Notes: generated from the letters alone by a model not told the origin. Positions 26,785 through 38,867 are shown, counted from the first letter of the stretch. The stretch is DNA of 52,563 nucleotides from Streptococcus halichoeri (GCF_009870755.1 NZ_WLZU01000013.1:1-52563), one strand, 5' to 3'. A program made the numbers and translations.

Positions 26785-27054
26785 TTAACGACGAAGTCCA
26801 AGTGATTGGATTAAATCGCGGTAACGGTTAACGTCTGTGCGACGTAGGTAAGCCAACAAGTTACGACGGTGACCGATTTTTTTCATCAAGCCACGGTAAG
26901 TAGCATGGTCTTTTTTATGTTTTTGGATGTGGTCGTTCAAGTGGTTGATTTCCCAAGTAAGCACGGCTACTTGAACTTCTACAGAACCGGTATCGCCTTC
27001 GTGGCGTGCGTATTGCGCGATGATTTCATTTTTTTTCTCTTTTGAGATTGCCAT
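26785..27054 (-). CDS. rpsO: 30S ribosomal protein S15
   Basis: An 89-residue S15, full length. The signature region spans [19 protein letters not shown] and the following [31 protein letters not shown] near residue 64 completes it. It binds the 16S rRNA three-way junction early in 30S assembly. Strong AAAGGAG ribosome site. It is monocistronic, with its own strong promoter and a structured 5' leader that may bind S15 itself. Confidence 0.97.
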   Translation of the reverse strand: MAISKEKKNEIIAQYARHEGDTGSVEVQVAVLTWEINHLNDHIQKHKKDHATYRGLMKKIGHRRNLLAYLRRTDVNRYRDLIQSLGLRR

Positions 27055-27137
27055 AATAAAGTCTCCTTTTTTTGCTTAATCCGAGTCTTAGGATTGGCCT
27101 GCCTAAAACCAAGAAAAAGTTGGTATGTCTTAACGAC
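27055..27137 (-). promoter_or_regulatory. Structured rpsO leader, candidate S15 autoregulatory element
   Basis: In the transcript, TTAGG can pair with a downstream CCTAA, while TTGG/CCAA and AATCC/GGATT form an alternative pair of stems using the same bases. Mutually exclusive hairpins of this kind occur in known S15 leader regulators. Binding is inferred only. Confidence 0.45.
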
Positions 27138-27143
27138 TATCTC

Positions 27144-27172
27144 ATTGTATCAAAAGCTGTTAAGGAGGTCAA
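27144..27172 (-). promoter_or_regulatory. rpsO promoter
   Basis: Minus strand TTGACC (27172-27167), 17-nt spacer, TACAAT (27149-27144). Confidence 0.8.
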
Positions 27173-27190
27173 GTAAGGACCTTTGGCTGC

Positions 27191-28363
27191 TTAATCGCTT
27201 AGGTAGTTCACCAGGGCAGGTCGCATAAAAAAGATAAGGATACCAAGAATGAGGCTCAAGATGGCAAAAATGAGATAGGGAGTGGTCGCTTGGTGGGACT
27301 TGGCAACGAGCAATTGTAAAACAAGAGCGGCGCCACCACCACCGAGATTGCAGCCCAGTAAAACCAAGGTCGTGGCCTGGTTGAGCTGATTGCCCGGCAT
27401 CCGCTCAGCCAAGCGATGAAAGACAGCAGTCACTGCGATGCTATTGACATAGCCGGTTAAGAGGGCACCCATTGTTATCCAAACCAAATTATCCCCCTGC
27501 CAGAGGAGCAACATGCTAAGGCCTAAAAGAATGGCAAAAGCCTCGACTAAATGCTGCTTAAAGCACTGCAAGGCTAAGCTAAAGCTCATACCCGCAAGAA
27601 TACCTGTCAGCATCATCAGGCTAAGAATCAAGCTGGCTTGGCTGGCTGTGCCAATCTGTAATTCGGTCATCACAACTGGAATTCGAAGAGTGGTAGCTGT
27701 ATTCACGACAATCACAAAGCCAGCGTAGCTAGCCAGTAAAAGAATGTACACCATCTGCTTTTTACTAAGAGGCGATTTGCTCAAAACAGGATTAGAACCA
27801 GGCTCTTGCGGCTCGGGCCGAGAGACAAAGAGCAGATACAAGAGCAAGATAAAGAGCGAAAAGGCGTAAATCATAAAGGCCTTGGACCAGCCAAAAACCA
27901 GCAAGTAACCAGCCAGCAGGGTAAAGGCTGCTGAGCCTAAGACCTCTGCAGAAGCTCGGTAACCCAGCATTTTAATGCGCTGGGTCCCCAAAAAGCGTTC
28001 GCTAATCATACTAATGGCTCGCGCATTAATCAAGCCAATACCTAAGCCCAAGATGAGGCGAGATAAAAAGACCAGCTGATAGGCTTGGCTAAAGACAGGC
28101 AGCGTCCCTCCCAGAGCAATCAAGAGCAACCCTGAAATAATCGTCTGACGCTCATTGAGCCAGCGGCTAAGAACAGGCGTTAGTAATAAGGTCGCTAAGA
28201 TTGCAAAAGAAGATAAGGAAAATAAAAGTGTAACCGCGCCCTCCTGGTAACCATACCTCTGATAATAGCGAATCATTTGGGGGATGGCTGGCGAGACAGA
28301 AAACGGGGAAATCATCATAAGCGAGAGACTTAATAGACTAAACTTTTCAAGGAAGGATTTCAT
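27191..28363 (-). CDS. MFS transporter (putative drug or metabolite exporter)
   Basis: A 390-residue 12-helix major facilitator protein of the DHA/YwfA-like kind. FLSRLILGLGIGLINARAIS carries the motif-A-to-C region near residue 110, and a basic cytosolic loop (SRPEPQEPGSNP) falls in the middle between the six-helix halves. The substrate is not readable from sequence. The ATG at 28363 was chosen over a TTG two codons upstream. The ribosome site is weak (only GAAAG), which suggests low expression. It is divergent from def; the rpsO promoter lies just downstream. Confidence 0.8.
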   Translation of the reverse strand: MKSFLEKFSLLSLSLMMISPFSVSPAIPQMIRYYQRYGYQEGAVTLLFSLSSFAILATLLLTPVLSRWLNERQTIISGLLLIALGGTLPVFSQAYQLVFLSRLILGLGIGLINARAISMISERFLGTQRIKMLGYRASAEVLGSAAFTLLAGYLLVFGWSKAFMIYAFSLFILLLYLLFVSRPEPQEPGSNPVLSKSPLSKKQMVYILLLASYAGFVIVVNTATTLRIPVVMTELQIGTASQASLILSLMMLTGILAGMSFSLALQCFKQHLVEAFAILLGLSMLLLWQGDNLVWITMGALLTGYVNSIAVTAVFHRLAERMPGNQLNQATTLVLLGCNLGGGGAALVLQLLVAKSHQATTPYLIFAILSLILGILIFFMRPALVNYLSD

Positions 28364-28574
28364 AACCAATGCTTTCGTTTTTTATAGTTACTTCCAGTAT
28401 ACCCAATTCTAGCGCATAAGCCTAGCCATCAATGTGCAAATCTCCTAATATTTTTATTTGAGTTCTGCATCTATCAAGCAATCACAAGGAGCCTATCACT
28501 CTGCCAACAGCTACAGCATCAGCTATTGAAATCGTTACTTTTACCTCTGCCTTCTTTTAAATTTTTATAAAATA

Positions 28575-28583
28575 TGGTATAGT
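28575..28583 (+). promoter_or_regulatory. Extended -10 promoter of def
   Basis: TGG-TATAGT 30 nt before the ATG; a weak TTTTAA -35 is possible. Confidence 0.55.
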
Positions 28584-28612
28584 TAACGCAAAGAATAGAT
28601 AAAGGAGAAAGA

Positions 28613-29227
28613 ATGTCTGTACAAGATAAACTCATAAAACCCAGTCATAACATCACCATGAAGGATATTATCCGCGAAGGCAACCCTACTCTGCGTGCTA
28701 AAGCACAAGACGTTGCCCTTCCCCTTTCTGATGAGGATATTCTTCTTGGGGAAAAAATGATGCAATTTTTAAAGCATTCTCAAGATCCCGTAATGGCAGA
28801 AAAACTTGGCTTACGTGGTGGCGTTGGCTTAGCTGCCCCACAAGTAGCTATCTCAAAGCGCATCATTGCCGTTTTAGTGCCTAATCCCAAAGATAGCGAA
28901 GGCAAGCCCCCTAAAGAGGCCTATAGCCTGCAAGAAATCATGTACAATCCTAAAATCGTGGCTCACTCCATTCAAGAGGCTGCGCTCGCTGAAGGTGAAG
29001 GCTGCTTATCTGTGGACCGCGTGGTTGATGGCTATGTCGTACGCCACGCTCGTATCACTGTGGAATACTATGATAAGCATGGTGAAAAACATCGCGTCAA
29101 ACTCAAAAGCTACAACGCCATTGTTGTCCAACACGAGATTGACCACATTGATGGCATCTTGTTTTATGATCGCATCAATGAACTTAAACCTTTTGAGGTC
29201 AAAGACGACATGCTGCTGCTTGATTAG
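28613..29227 (+). CDS. def: Peptide deformylase
   Basis: A 204-residue type II deformylase that removes the formyl group from nascent N-terminal methionine. The three motifs are present: GVGLAAPQ (about residues 70-77), EGCLSV with metal-ligand Cys (about 130), and QHEIDH with two metal-ligand His and catalytic Glu (about 173-178). The insertion between motifs 1 and 2 ([17 protein letters not shown]) is typical of Gram-positive type II enzymes. AAAGGAG precedes the ATG by about 7 nt. It is a single-gene unit with its own promoter and terminator, and one of only two plus-strand genes here. Confidence 0.96.
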   Translation: MSVQDKLIKPSHNITMKDIIREGNPTLRAKAQDVALPLSDEDILLGEKMMQFLKHSQDPVMAEKLGLRGGVGLAAPQVAISKRIIAVLVPNPKDSEGKPPKEAYSLQEIMYNPKIVAHSIQEAALAEGEGCLSVDRVVDGYVVRHARITVEYYDKHGEKHRVKLKSYNAIVVQHEIDHIDGILFYDRINELKPFEVKDDMLLLD

Positions 29228-29239
29228 AGTCAGCACGAG

Positions 29240-29268
29240 CTGCTTAGCAAGGTCTAAGCAGTTTTTTT
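29240..29268 (+). terminator. Terminator of def
   Basis: CTGCTTAG (29240-29247) / CTAAGCAG (29254-29261), 6-nt loop, then seven T. Confidence 0.9.
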
Positions 29269-29445
29269 GTTTGGGTGAAAATGGCTGCGCAGCCCCAGCT
29301 AGCAAAACCCAAGGCCAGGCCAGTCGCAGCGAGCACTTAAGCTAGCAGCTAGCTAGGAGCTTACAGGCATTTGCTGTCCTAAGCACTAATCGCTACCTGC
29401 CCATTTTTTCTGTTACAGCTCAGCTATTTCCCAAAAAAAAGCGCA

Positions 29446-29549
29446 AGAAAAAACCGACCGACACACTAAAGCCAAGTGATATACCCTGTTCAATGGACTA
29501 ATCCAGTGAGTGGGGTAGCTATCAAGACGGCTCAATATGTCGATCGGTT
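29446..29549 (-). ncRNA. 98-nt nested hairpin ending in a T run: structured RNA, giant terminator or miniature inverted-repeat element
   Basis: Read on the minus strand, five stems nest around one axis. They are TGTCGATCGGTT/AACCGACCGACA (29538-29549 with 29452-29463, one mismatch), GGCT/AGCC (29529-29532 with 29470-29473), TATCA/TGATA (29520-29524 with 29477-29481), GGGTA/TACCC (29513-29517 with 29482-29486) and TCCA/TGGA (29502-29505 with 29494-29497). The outer stem is followed directly by TTTTTTC. It begins 38 nt after the nitroreductase stop codon, so it at least serves as that gene's terminator. The internal-loop pattern is unusual for a plain terminator. Confidence 0.6.
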
Positions 29550-29587
29550 AGTTTATTTAGAGGCCTATTTTTTAGCTGGTACAGGCA

Positions 29588-30202
29588 TTAGCCAATCACT
29601 TTGAAACGCTCATCATCGTTCATGAAGTCTTTGTCACCTGCTGGAGCTTCAATCGAACCAAAGTTCAATTGACCACGTAATTTCCAGTTAGCTGGCACAT
29701 TGTACTTAGCAGCAACAGATGCATCAATAACTGGGTTATAATGTTGGAGGTTACCACCAAGACCATATTCTGCTGCAAGTGCTGTCCAGGTATTGACAGC
29801 AGCTATACCGGTTGATTGTTCTGACCATACAGGGAAGTTTTCAGCGTACAATGGGAATTGTTCTTGAAGGCCCTTAACCACATCTTGGTCTTCAAAGAAG
29901 AGAACTGTTCCTTTTGAAACACCAAAACTTGCTAATTTTTCTTTAGTAGCGGCCATGGCTTCTTCTGGAGCACCTTGCTCTTTCATGGTAGCTACAAGAT
30001 CGGTCGCAACCAATTCATTCCAAAATGTTGAAACTTCTTCATCTAAAAGGATAACAGCGCGTGATGTTTGACTGTTAAACGCTGATGGAGACTGACGAAT
30101 CGCTTCTTTGATGGTTGAAACAAGTTCTTCATTGGGGGTTTGAACATTGCGTCCCATGGCGTAGATTGTCCGACGTGCTTTTAATGATTCTAAAAATGAC
30201 AT
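29588..30202 (-). CDS. Nitroreductase family FMN protein
   Basis: A 204-residue flavin reductase-type protein. The N-terminal FMN-phosphate site is RRTIYAMG (about residues 10-17), PSAFNSQTSR near 38-47 contacts the flavin, and LGGNLQHYNP near 150 is the second flavin segment; family members are homodimers using NAD(P)H. The physiological substrate is unknown; quinones or nitro compounds are reduced in vitro by relatives. The start at 30202 follows GGAG; an upstream TTG extension of 18 codons is rejected. It is adjacent to, and probably repressed by, the MarR protein encoded just upstream. Confidence 0.87.
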   Translation of the reverse strand: MSFLESLKARRTIYAMGRNVQTPNEELVSTIKEAIRQSPSAFNSQTSRAVILLDEEVSTFWNELVATDLVATMKEQGAPEEAMAATKEKLASFGVSKGTVLFFEDQDVVKGLQEQFPLYAENFPVWSEQSTGIAAVNTWTALAAEYGLGGNLQHYNPVIDASVAAKYNVPANWKLRGQLNFGSIEAPAGDKDFMNDDERFKVIG

Positions 30203-30300
30203 AGTTTCTTCTCCTTTTGCTTCACTGGGCAAGCAAGCAGTAATCCCCACTTGCAAGCTGGACCTTTTGGTGTTTCAGTGATTTTTATTACTATATAGTG

Positions 30301-30329
30301 ATTATATTACTACTAGTTAGTAAAGTCAA
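30301..30329 (-). promoter_or_regulatory. Nitroreductase promoter with MarR operator candidate filling the spacer
   Basis: Minus strand TTGACT (30329-30324), 17-nt spacer, TATAAT (30306-30301). The spacer is exactly the inverted repeat TTACTA-5 nt-TAGTAA (30307-30323). A second palindrome, ACTATATAGT (30290-30299), lies just downstream. Confidence 0.78.
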
Positions 30330-30339
30330 AGAAAAGGTC

Positions 30340-30765
30340 TCAGCTTTTTTTAAATTTTTTGAGAAGCGTAATCAATTGTTCTTGTTCTGCTGGCGTTAGC
30401 ACTGAAAAGACTTCCTCCACCTGGGCGATATGGGCTGGCAGTGCTTGCTCAATAACAGCCTGGCCCTTTGCTGTCAAGGTGACAAGAAAGGAACGCTTAT
30501 CATTGGGACAGGCATCTCGTTTGACCCAGCCTTTTTTGACCATGTTATTAATAACAACAGTCATATTGCCAGAAGTTGCCAACATACTGTCAATCAATTC
30601 CCCAATCTTTAGAGGGCCTTTTGCATATAAGACATCCAAAACCGCAAATTGCGTCGGTGTCAAAGCATAAGGTTTATAGGATTCCGAAACGCGGGCATCC
30701 ACCGTTCGAAAGGCTTTTCGCATGACCACCATCGCTTTTACGGCGGAATTTTTAAATGTTACCAT
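30340..30765 (-). CDS. MarR-family transcriptional regulator
   Basis: A 141-residue winged-helix dimeric regulator. Dimerisation helices lie at both ends. The recognition region LKIGELIDSMLATSGNMTVV falls at about residues 52-71, and the wing is KRDACPNDKRSFLVTLT (about 78-94), with the conserved D-R pair of MarR wings. A single Cys (about 81) in the wing could be redox-sensitive; this is speculative. It ends 138 nt before the nitroreductase start, and both promoters carry the same inverted repeat, pointing to autorepression plus control of the reductase. Ribosome site AAGGAG. Confidence 0.88.
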   Translation of the reverse strand: MVTFKNSAVKAMVVMRKAFRTVDARVSESYKPYALTPTQFAVLDVLYAKGPLKIGELIDSMLATSGNMTVVINNMVKKGWVKRDACPNDKRSFLVTLTAKGQAVIEQALPAHIAQVEEVFSVLTPAEQEQLITLLKKFKKS

Positions 30766-30789
30766 TTGGTCTCCTTAGGTTTTCTTTTC

Positions 30790-30818
30790 ATAATATCACT
30801 ACTTAGTAATAAAATCAA
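30790..30818 (-). promoter_or_regulatory. marR promoter with the same inverted repeat in the spacer
   Basis: Minus strand TTGATT (30818-30813), 17-nt spacer, TATTAT (30795-30790). TTACTA-AG-TAGTGA (30809-30796) lies in the spacer, one mismatch from the repeat in the nitroreductase promoter. Confidence 0.72.
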
Positions 30819-30875
30819 TTTGTTGAACTGCGGTTGGTAGGTCATTTTTTCAATCTTTGCAAAAAGATAGTAGCT

Positions 30876-33800
30876 TTAAAAGAAATCATCAAACAAGCTT
30901 AATTGATTGTCTTCTGGCATATTGCCTAAAATGCCCATGTCTGCCATTTTTTCAACCAAGGTTGAAGAGAGACCGCCGCGCTTACGCAGCTCCATCTTGG
31001 AGAGGAATTCGCCTTCTTCGCGTGCTTTAACTAACTGCTTGGCAACGTTATCGCCCAATCCTTCCATGGCCACAAAAGGCGGGATAAGCGTGTCGCCTTT
31101 GATTTGAAAATCAGTGGCACTACTATGGTAGAGGTCTAATTTGCCAAAGGTATAACCGCGCTCTAGCATTTCATTGACAATTTCTAAGGTTGTGTAGAGA
31201 TCATTTTCCACATTGCTGGCTTCATTATTTTTTTTCTTTTGAGCAATGTCTTCCATGCGTGCTTTGACAGCGCCAAGGCCAGCGCTCATGGTTTTTAATT
31301 CAAAGGCTTTAGCCCGAATTGAGAAATAAGCACAGTAATACATCAAAGGATGGTGGACCTTAAAGTAGGCCACCCGCAGAGCCATTAATACATAAGCTGC
31401 CGCGTGAGCTTTGGGGAACATGTACTTGATTTTACCACAGGATTCAATGTACCAATTAGGGACATTGTTTTCTTTCATAGCAGCAATATAGCCCTTGCGT
31501 TCTTCTTCGGAAATCTTGAGCCACATGCCTTTACGCACGCGCTCCATAATGGTAAAAGCCATCTTGGGCTCTAAGCCAGCATGCATGAGGTACACCATGA
31601 TGTCATCCCGACAGCCGATAACCGTTTTTAGGGTGGCGGTTCCTTCTTTGATTAAGTCTTGGGCATTGCCCAGCCACACGTCTGTCCCGTGTGAAAGGCC
31701 AGACAGCTGCAATAACTCGGCAAAGGTTGTGGGATGAGTCTCATTGACCATTCCTCGAACAAAGTTCGTGCCAAACTCAGGGATGCCAAGCATGCCCGTA
31801 GGCGTGCCAATCTGCTCAGGTGTCACCCCAAGCACTTCAGTACCAGAAAAAAGGGCCATGACATCAGGATCATCAGCTGGGATTTCCTTGGGATCAATGC
31901 CTGATAGATCTTGCAGCATGCGAATCATCGTTGGATCATCATGACCCAGAATATCAAGCTTTAAGACGTTCTCATCAATATCATGGAAGTTAAAGTGGGT
32001 CGTCTGCCACGAAGCCGTAATGTCTTCGGCTGGGTATTGGACTGGGGTAAAGTCATAAACGTCCATGTAGTTAGGAATAACAACAATACCGCCTGGGTGT
32101 TGACCGGTAGTGCGTTTAACCCCAGCCGCTCCGGTGGCTAGTCGATCAACCTCCGCATCAGGGTAAAATTTGCCATAGTCGCGTTCATACCCCTTGACAA
32201 AGCCATAGGCGGTCTTTTCAGCGACCGTACCAACTGTCCCTGCCCGAAAGGCATAGGCTTCACCAAAAATATCACGCACATCCAAGTGGGCGCTAGGCTG
32301 ATCATCACCTGAAAAGTTCAAGTCAATATCGGGTACCTTATCACCATCAAAACCAAGGAAGGTTTCAAAGGGAATGTCCTGGCCATCTTTTTTATAGGGC
32401 GTGCCGCACTGCGGACAAACCTTGTCCTTGAGGTCAAAACCTGAACCAACTGAACCATCGGTAATGAATTCGGAGTGTTGGCACTTAGGACACACATAAT
32501 GCGGTGGCATGGGATTAACCTCGGTAATCCCAATCATGGTCGCAACAAAGCTAGATCCGACCGAACCCCGCGAGCCAACTAAGTAGCCGCGTTCGTTGGA
32601 ACGATTCACCAAAAGCTGCGAGGCGAGGTAAATCACAGCAAAGCCATTGCCCAAGATAGAGGTCAGCTCCTTTTCGATACGCAAATCAATAATATCAGGC
32701 AAGGGATTGCCGTAGATTTCAAAGGCTTTTTTATAGGTTAATTCAGCAACCGTTTCCTCAGCCTTGTCCAGGTAAGGTGTGTACAGATCGTTCTTGACCA
32801 CCTCGACTTCCTCGATACGGTCTGCCATGTCCTGAGTATTTTGCACGACAACTTGGTAGGCTAGCTCTTTACCCAGAAAGGCAAAGTCGTCCAGCATTTC
32901 ATTGGTGGTGCGAAAGTGGGCCTTAGGCAACGGAGCTGGCTTAGCTCCCTCTCCACGACCAATGGTCCGGTTAATCAGCGCTCCTTGGCCTAAGCTACGA
33001 ACGATAATCTCCCGGTAGATTTCTTCTTCAGGCTCAATATAGTGAACATTGCCCGTTGCTAGGACCGGTTTATCGGCTCTTTTTCCAACTTCGATTAAAT
33101 CCTTGATGACCTGCTCAATCCCAGCCTGATCCTTGATCAACTCCCGCGCCACAAGTGGCTGATAAATAGCTGGCGGCATGATTTCGATAAAATCATAGTA
33201 AGCTGCTAACGCAACAGCGGCATCAACCCCCTTGGTCATAACAGCATCAAAGACCTCGCCTTCTGAGCAGGCCGACCCCAGCAAGAGCCCTTCACGGTGT
33301 TGATCTAAAACCGTCCGAGGAATACGGGGGACCCCTTCGTAGTAGGTAACATTGGACAAGCTGACCAGCTTAAACATATTCTTTAGGCCGGTTTGATTTT
33401 GCACGTAGATCGTTGCATGTTTAATCCGCGCTTTTTTATAAGAATCTTCCGCCACAAGCTTAGTATTTAAATCGACCAAGTCAGTCACATGGTGCTTTTC
33501 TCTGGCTTCTTCTAAAAAGATAAAGAGCAAGCGACCCGTGGCTTCCGCGTCATAATTGGCCATGTGGTGATGCTCAAGCGAGACCTGAAAACGTTTGGTT
33601 AGTGGCCCCAAACCATGGCGCTTGTACTCTGGATAGAGATTGCGGGCAAACTCCAGCGTGTCAATCACCGGCTGAGTGATTAAAGAAAGCCCATGGCGCT
33701 CATAGTTAGCATTCATAAAGCCAACGTCAAAAGAAGCATTGTGGGCCACAAGCACCGTACCCTGACAAAAGGCCTGAAACGCTGCAAGCACCTCTGGTAA

Positions 33801-35273
33801 GGACTTAGCCCCAATCAAATGATTATCCGTAATCCCGGTCAACTCTGTCGTAAAGGCCGACAAAGGGTGACCTGGATTGATAAATTCGTCAAACTGCTCA
33901 ATAATGTTTCCCTTGTACATCTTGGAGGCTGCAATCTGAATCAAATCATTATGGATGGCAGATAGACCGGTGGTTTCAACGTCAAAAACAACGTAGGTGG
34001 CCTCGTGCAAATCAAGCGATACAGGGTTGTAGGAGATGGGGACCTTATCTTCTACTAAGTTGGCCTCTAAACCAAAAATTGCTTTAATCCCAGCTCGCTT
34101 GGCCCGGTGATAGCCATGGGGAAAGCTTTGCACATTGGCATGGTCAGTAATCGCCACCGCCTTGTGGCCCCATTTGGCCGCAGTGTCAATCAAGTGTTCC
34201 ACAGTGGGCAGAGCATCCATGGTGGACATATTGGTATGAGCATGAAATTCAACACGCTTTTGCTCGTCTGGCATCAAGTCCTTACGTTCGTGATGGACGA
34301 TTTCTTTTACTTGCTGCACATTCATCGTTAAACTGCGCGTGAAAGGGTTATTTTCGATGTTTCCTTGAACGCGCAGCCAGGCCCCCTTGGTAATCATGTC
34401 ATACTTGCGCAATTCATCATCGTCTTTGGCCCATTTTTGCATGGCAAAGCTAGAGGTGTAGTCAGTCATCTTGAAATTGATAATGTGCCGACCTGTCCGC
34501 GTGGTCTTGCGCTCAACATCAAACACCATTCCCTCAAAAACAATGCGGTTTTCTTCGGTGACAATCTCACTCATCGCAGTGATGGGTGCCTTGTCAAAAC
34601 CAACCTGACGCTTCGCCTGACGTTCCTTATAGTCAAAACCCGGCTGTGGACTGGTTTCCTCAGCTGGCGGCTGGAGCGCCTCAAGCGACTGTTGGGCTTG
34701 GCGATTTTCCTGAAAAGCCTTTTCTAATAGCTGTTTACGACTAGTCGTAAAATCTTTTTTGAGAGCCTGGCTCTTATCACTGTCTAAGACCAGCTTAATC
34801 GGCCACAGCGGGTAGCCAAATAGGCTGAGCTGTTTAGCTAGATTAGGCAAGTGATTCTTCAAAAAATGCTCCTGATCCACAAAATCAGGCACCCGAATGA
34901 CCAATTCCTCCTCCTTTGCGGCAACGTCTAGAGACGAAAAAAGGGATTTGAAGCTGGCACTATCACAAGGAGCATACCGAAAAGCCTCCTGATAATAGGC
35001 TTGCAAAAGGGCCGGATCGTCAGAGAACGTCTCTACCGACACCTGCAAGCTGGCCTTGATGTCCGCCTTGGCAAAGCTATCTTCCAGGCGCTGCCGTAAT
35101 TCCCGGTAGACGTCTAGGGGTAATAGCTGAGCAAAAACCAAGTGAAATTCCCAGCGGCGCGATAAGGAATGGACCTTAACCTCCTTAATATCAGCTGACG
35201 AAAAAACACTTGACTGTCTCATCTCAAGTGGCATTTCGATTTGTTCCATTAATTTCACGAATAAATCTGACAT
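30876..35273 (-). CDS. polC: DNA polymerase III alpha subunit, PolC type
   Basis: The 1465-residue replicative polymerase of low-GC Gram-positives. Domains: N-terminal domain (1-230), OB fold (about 235-325), PHP domain split by the exonuclease (from HAHTNMS at 343), DEDDh proofreading exonuclease (about 426-595; Asp431 and Glu433 in FDVETTG), then the PHP remainder, a four-Cys zinc finger (CPKC...CPQC) and the catalytic palm with [10 protein letters not shown], and fingers and duplex-binding regions. The C-terminal clamp-binding motif QLSLFDDFF closes the protein. Full length, no disruptions. It is not obviously co-transcribed with marR downstream, which has its own promoter. Confidence 0.98.
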   Translation of the reverse strand: MSDLFVKLMEQIEMPLEMRQSSVFSSADIKEVKVHSLSRRWEFHLVFAQLLPLDVYRELRQRLEDSFAKADIKASLQVSVETFSDDPALLQAYYQEAFRYAPCDSASFKSLFSSLDVAAKEEELVIRVPDFVDQEHFLKNHLPNLAKQLSLFGYPLWPIKLVLDSDKSQALKKDFTTSRKQLLEKAFQENRQAQQSLEALQPPAEETSPQPGFDYKERQAKRQVGFDKAPITAMSEIVTEENRIVFEGMVFDVERKTTRTGRHIINFKMTDYTSSFAMQKWAKDDDELRKYDMITKGAWLRVQGNIENNPFTRSLTMNVQQVKEIVHHERKDLMPDEQKRVEFHAHTNMSTMDALPTVEHLIDTAAKWGHKAVAITDHANVQSFPHGYHRAKRAGIKAIFGLEANLVEDKVPISYNPVSLDLHEATYVVFDVETTGLSAIHNDLIQIAASKMYKGNIIEQFDEFINPGHPLSAFTTELTGITDNHLIGAKSLPEVLAAFQAFCQGTVLVAHNASFDVGFMNANYERHGLSLITQPVIDTLEFARNLYPEYKRHGLGPLTKRFQVSLEHHHMANYDAEATGRLLFIFLEEAREKHHVTDLVDLNTKLVAEDSYKKARIKHATIYVQNQTGLKNMFKLVSLSNVTYYEGVPRIPRTVLDQHREGLLLGSACSEGEVFDAVMTKGVDAAVALAAYYDFIEIMPPAIYQPLVARELIKDQAGIEQVIKDLIEVGKRADKPVLATGNVHYIEPEEEIYREIIVRSLGQGALINRTIGRGEGAKPAPLPKAHFRTTNEMLDDFAFLGKELAYQVVVQNTQDMADRIEEVEVVKNDLYTPYLDKAEETVAELTYKKAFEIYGNPLPDIIDLRIEKELTSILGNGFAVIYLASQLLVNRSNERGYLVGSRGSVGSSFVATMIGITEVNPMPPHYVCPKCQHSEFITDGSVGSGFDLKDKVCPQCGTPYKKDGQDIPFETFLGFDGDKVPDIDLNFSGDDQPSAHLDVRDIFGEAYAFRAGTVGTVAEKTAYGFVKGYERDYGKFYPDAEVDRLATGAAGVKRTTGQHPGGIVVIPNYMDVYDFTPVQYPAEDITASWQTTHFNFHDIDENVLKLDILGHDDPTMIRMLQDLSGIDPKEIPADDPDVMALFSGTEVLGVTPEQIGTPTGMLGIPEFGTNFVRGMVNETHPTTFAELLQLSGLSHGTDVWLGNAQDLIKEGTATLKTVIGCRDDIMVYLMHAGLEPKMAFTIMERVRKGMWLKISEEERKGYIAAMKENNVPNWYIESCGKIKYMFPKAHAAAYVLMALRVAYFKVHHPLMYYCAYFSIRAKAFELKTMSAGLGAVKARMEDIAQKKKNNEASNVENDLYTTLEIVNEMLERGYTFGKLDLYHSSATDFQIKGDTLIPPFVAMEGLGDNVAKQLVKAREEGEFLSKMELRKRGGLSSTLVEKMADMGILGNMPEDNQLSLFDDFF

Positions 35274-35521
35274 AGTTTTCTCCTGATTTTCTAGACTCTA
35301 TTTTACCACAATCATGAGCAGTTTTCGACTCTAGACCAAGTGCCTGACAATCACCGCAGATACGTAGAAAGCCACCAGCCTACTCAGCCTAGCTGGCTTC
35401 GCCAATAAAGCCTAAACAAAACTTGAACCAAGCCTAAACAAACCTTGAACTAAATTTTAACAAAACCTGGGCAAAGCCTGGCCCTAATTGGGCATCATTG
35501 GTTCTACTTGGGCCTGCACAC
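35274..35521. other. Gene-free stretch upstream of polC
   Basis: No gene seen. It contains two copies of a 21-bp unit AAGCCTAAACAAA(A/C)CTTGAAC (about 35408-35427 and 35430-35450), offset by 22 bp, followed by degenerate continuations. Confidence 0.5.
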
Positions 35522-35578
35522 AAAAAAACCGCGAGGCAGCAAGGCTTAAAACCTCACTGCTTCGCAGCTCACTCGGTT
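35522..35578 (-). terminator. Terminator of the DUF975 gene
   Basis: Nested stems AACCG/CGGTT, GAG/CTC, GCAG/CTGC and AGG/CCT, followed on the minus strand by seven T. It lies about 85 nt past the stop. Confidence 0.7.
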
Positions 35579-35662
35579 GAGCTAAAACGGGCCACTTCAA
35601 GGAAAAACCAGCTGAGCAAACAAACGTGCCATTGGTTTTTTAGTTGGCCAGTAAGCGGCAGC

Positions 35663-36436
35663 CTAGAAGTCCACTTCGTTTTGCTCTGCCAGGTCTTGTG
35701 GGATCACATCACGATCACCAGATGACGTTGTCAGGGCCACACCGTCTTGCTCAAGCAAGAGTTGGTTGTAATAAGCCGCATTGGTCGCACCAATATAAGG
35801 GGTCAACCAAATAAAGCCAATCCCAAAGGTCAAGCAAGCCAAGATAGCCCAGCCAATAAAGCTTAACTGCAGGACAAAGAATTCCCACTTATGGCCATCC
35901 ATCAGCTCGCGACTCTTAGTAATCGCACTGGTGATGCTGGTTTTTTCTTGCTTTTCAAAGGCATCCATTTGGATGAAATTAGCCTGTGAGTAGCTATACC
36001 CCTTAATAATTCCTGGAATAATTAATAAAAGCGTCCATAGAAAGGTAAAAATACTAATGAGGATATTTAGGAGCAGATAGCGCGTAAAGTGTCTAACCGT
36101 AAAAGTGTATTTAAAGGTCGCAAGGACAGACTTGCGCCGGTTGCGAATCAAATCAAGAAAACCCTTTTGGCTACTGATGGTTAGACCAAAATAACCAAGC
36201 ATCAGTAAAACCGCAACCGCTGCTATCCCAGACAGGGCAGAAGCAGAGAGATTCTCAATATAGTTCACCTGCTCAACATCTAAAGAATCTGGAAAGATGC
36301 TATCAGCTATCCCATTGCCTAAAAATTGGCCAAGACCGCCTACGGCCGTTGGAATAATCGAAATCGCAATCGCCCAGCCCCAGTTGCCTTTCAAGGCTGC
36401 TTTGGCTTCTTGTTTTAGTTCTGCTCTTGTTTTCAT
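35663..36436 (-). CDS. DUF975 family integral membrane protein
   Basis: A 257-residue membrane protein with about five hydrophobic segments: 18-38, 67-87, 118-145, 191-212 and 215-230. It begins with the DUF975 hallmark RAELKQEAKAALKGNWGWAI (20 residues) and has LLIIPGIIKGYSYSQANFI near 137-155 and SRELMDGHKWEFF near 174. No enzymatic motif; function unknown. It is a single-gene unit between polC and proS with its own terminator. Confidence 0.8.
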   Translation of the reverse strand: MKTRAELKQEAKAALKGNWGWAIAISIIPTAVGGLGQFLGNGIADSIFPDSLDVEQVNYIENLSASALSGIAAVAVLLMLGYFGLTISSQKGFLDLIRNRRKSVLATFKYTFTVRHFTRYLLLNILISIFTFLWTLLLIIPGIIKGYSYSQANFIQMDAFEKQEKTSITSAITKSRELMDGHKWEFFVLQLSFIGWAILACLTFGIGFIWLTPYIGATNAAYYNQLLLEQDGVALTTSSGDRDVIPQDLAEQNEVDF

Positions 36437-36902
36437 AAATCATCTCCTAACAAGCTTTTTTCTTTGAGTATACCACAACCTGCCTGAAAAGTCCGACGTT
36501 TCTGCGGCCATTGCTGGATCATCTATCTGAAGAATTGACCTTGTCCAGCTCGCTAACAAAACACGAGACAAGGTAGATCCTTAAAAGATAGAAAAGAGAT
36601 CGTAACCTACCACCCACCTGCGGTACAAATCAAGAGCACCCTTAGTAAGCTCGAAAGCCTACTAGGAACCAGGAAGCTTTAAATGCAAAGGCAGCAAAAA
36701 ACTGAGACTGCTTGTCCCAGCTTTTAGGGCTTTTTTTCTGTGGTGGCGTGAGACATTGTCCACCGAGACCACTAATGAATCAGCTTGCCTAGCTTTTAGA
36801 CCTCGCTTTTGCTCTTCCCACTTCAATTGACATTTTTTGTGACATGAGCAGAACTAAAACAGTAACGCCGCAGCGGCAAAAAGCTAAGCTAGGTCTGGTT
36901 TT
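36437..36902. other. Gene-free stretch between proS and the DUF975 gene
   Basis: No gene seen. It includes a proS terminator candidate (36696-36720) and a long-range inverted repeat CCTAGCTT/AAGCTAGG (36788-36795 with 36886-36893) around a GCCGC-A-GCGGC core, directly after the proS stop. Confidence 0.5.
36696..36720 (-). terminator. Probable terminator of the uppS-cdsA-rseP-proS operon
   Basis: CTGAGAC (36702-36708) / GTCCCAG (36714-36720), with one wobble pair and a 5-nt loop, then six T on the minus strand. It lies about 185 nt past proS. Confidence 0.65.
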
Positions 36903-38783
<1,881 letters not shown>

Positions 38784-38867
38784 CTAGGCGTTATTCCCTA
38801 AGACATGACACTATGCAGCTAGATCAGCTAGCAAAGAAGGAACCGCCTTCCTTTCGTTCGTGTTCTT

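Noticed and set aside
35603..35640. AAAAACCA/TGGTTTTT inverted repeat after the DUF975 gene as its terminator
   Set aside because: The loop is 22 nt and the stem mostly A-T; the nested hairpin at 35522-35578 is the better candidate.
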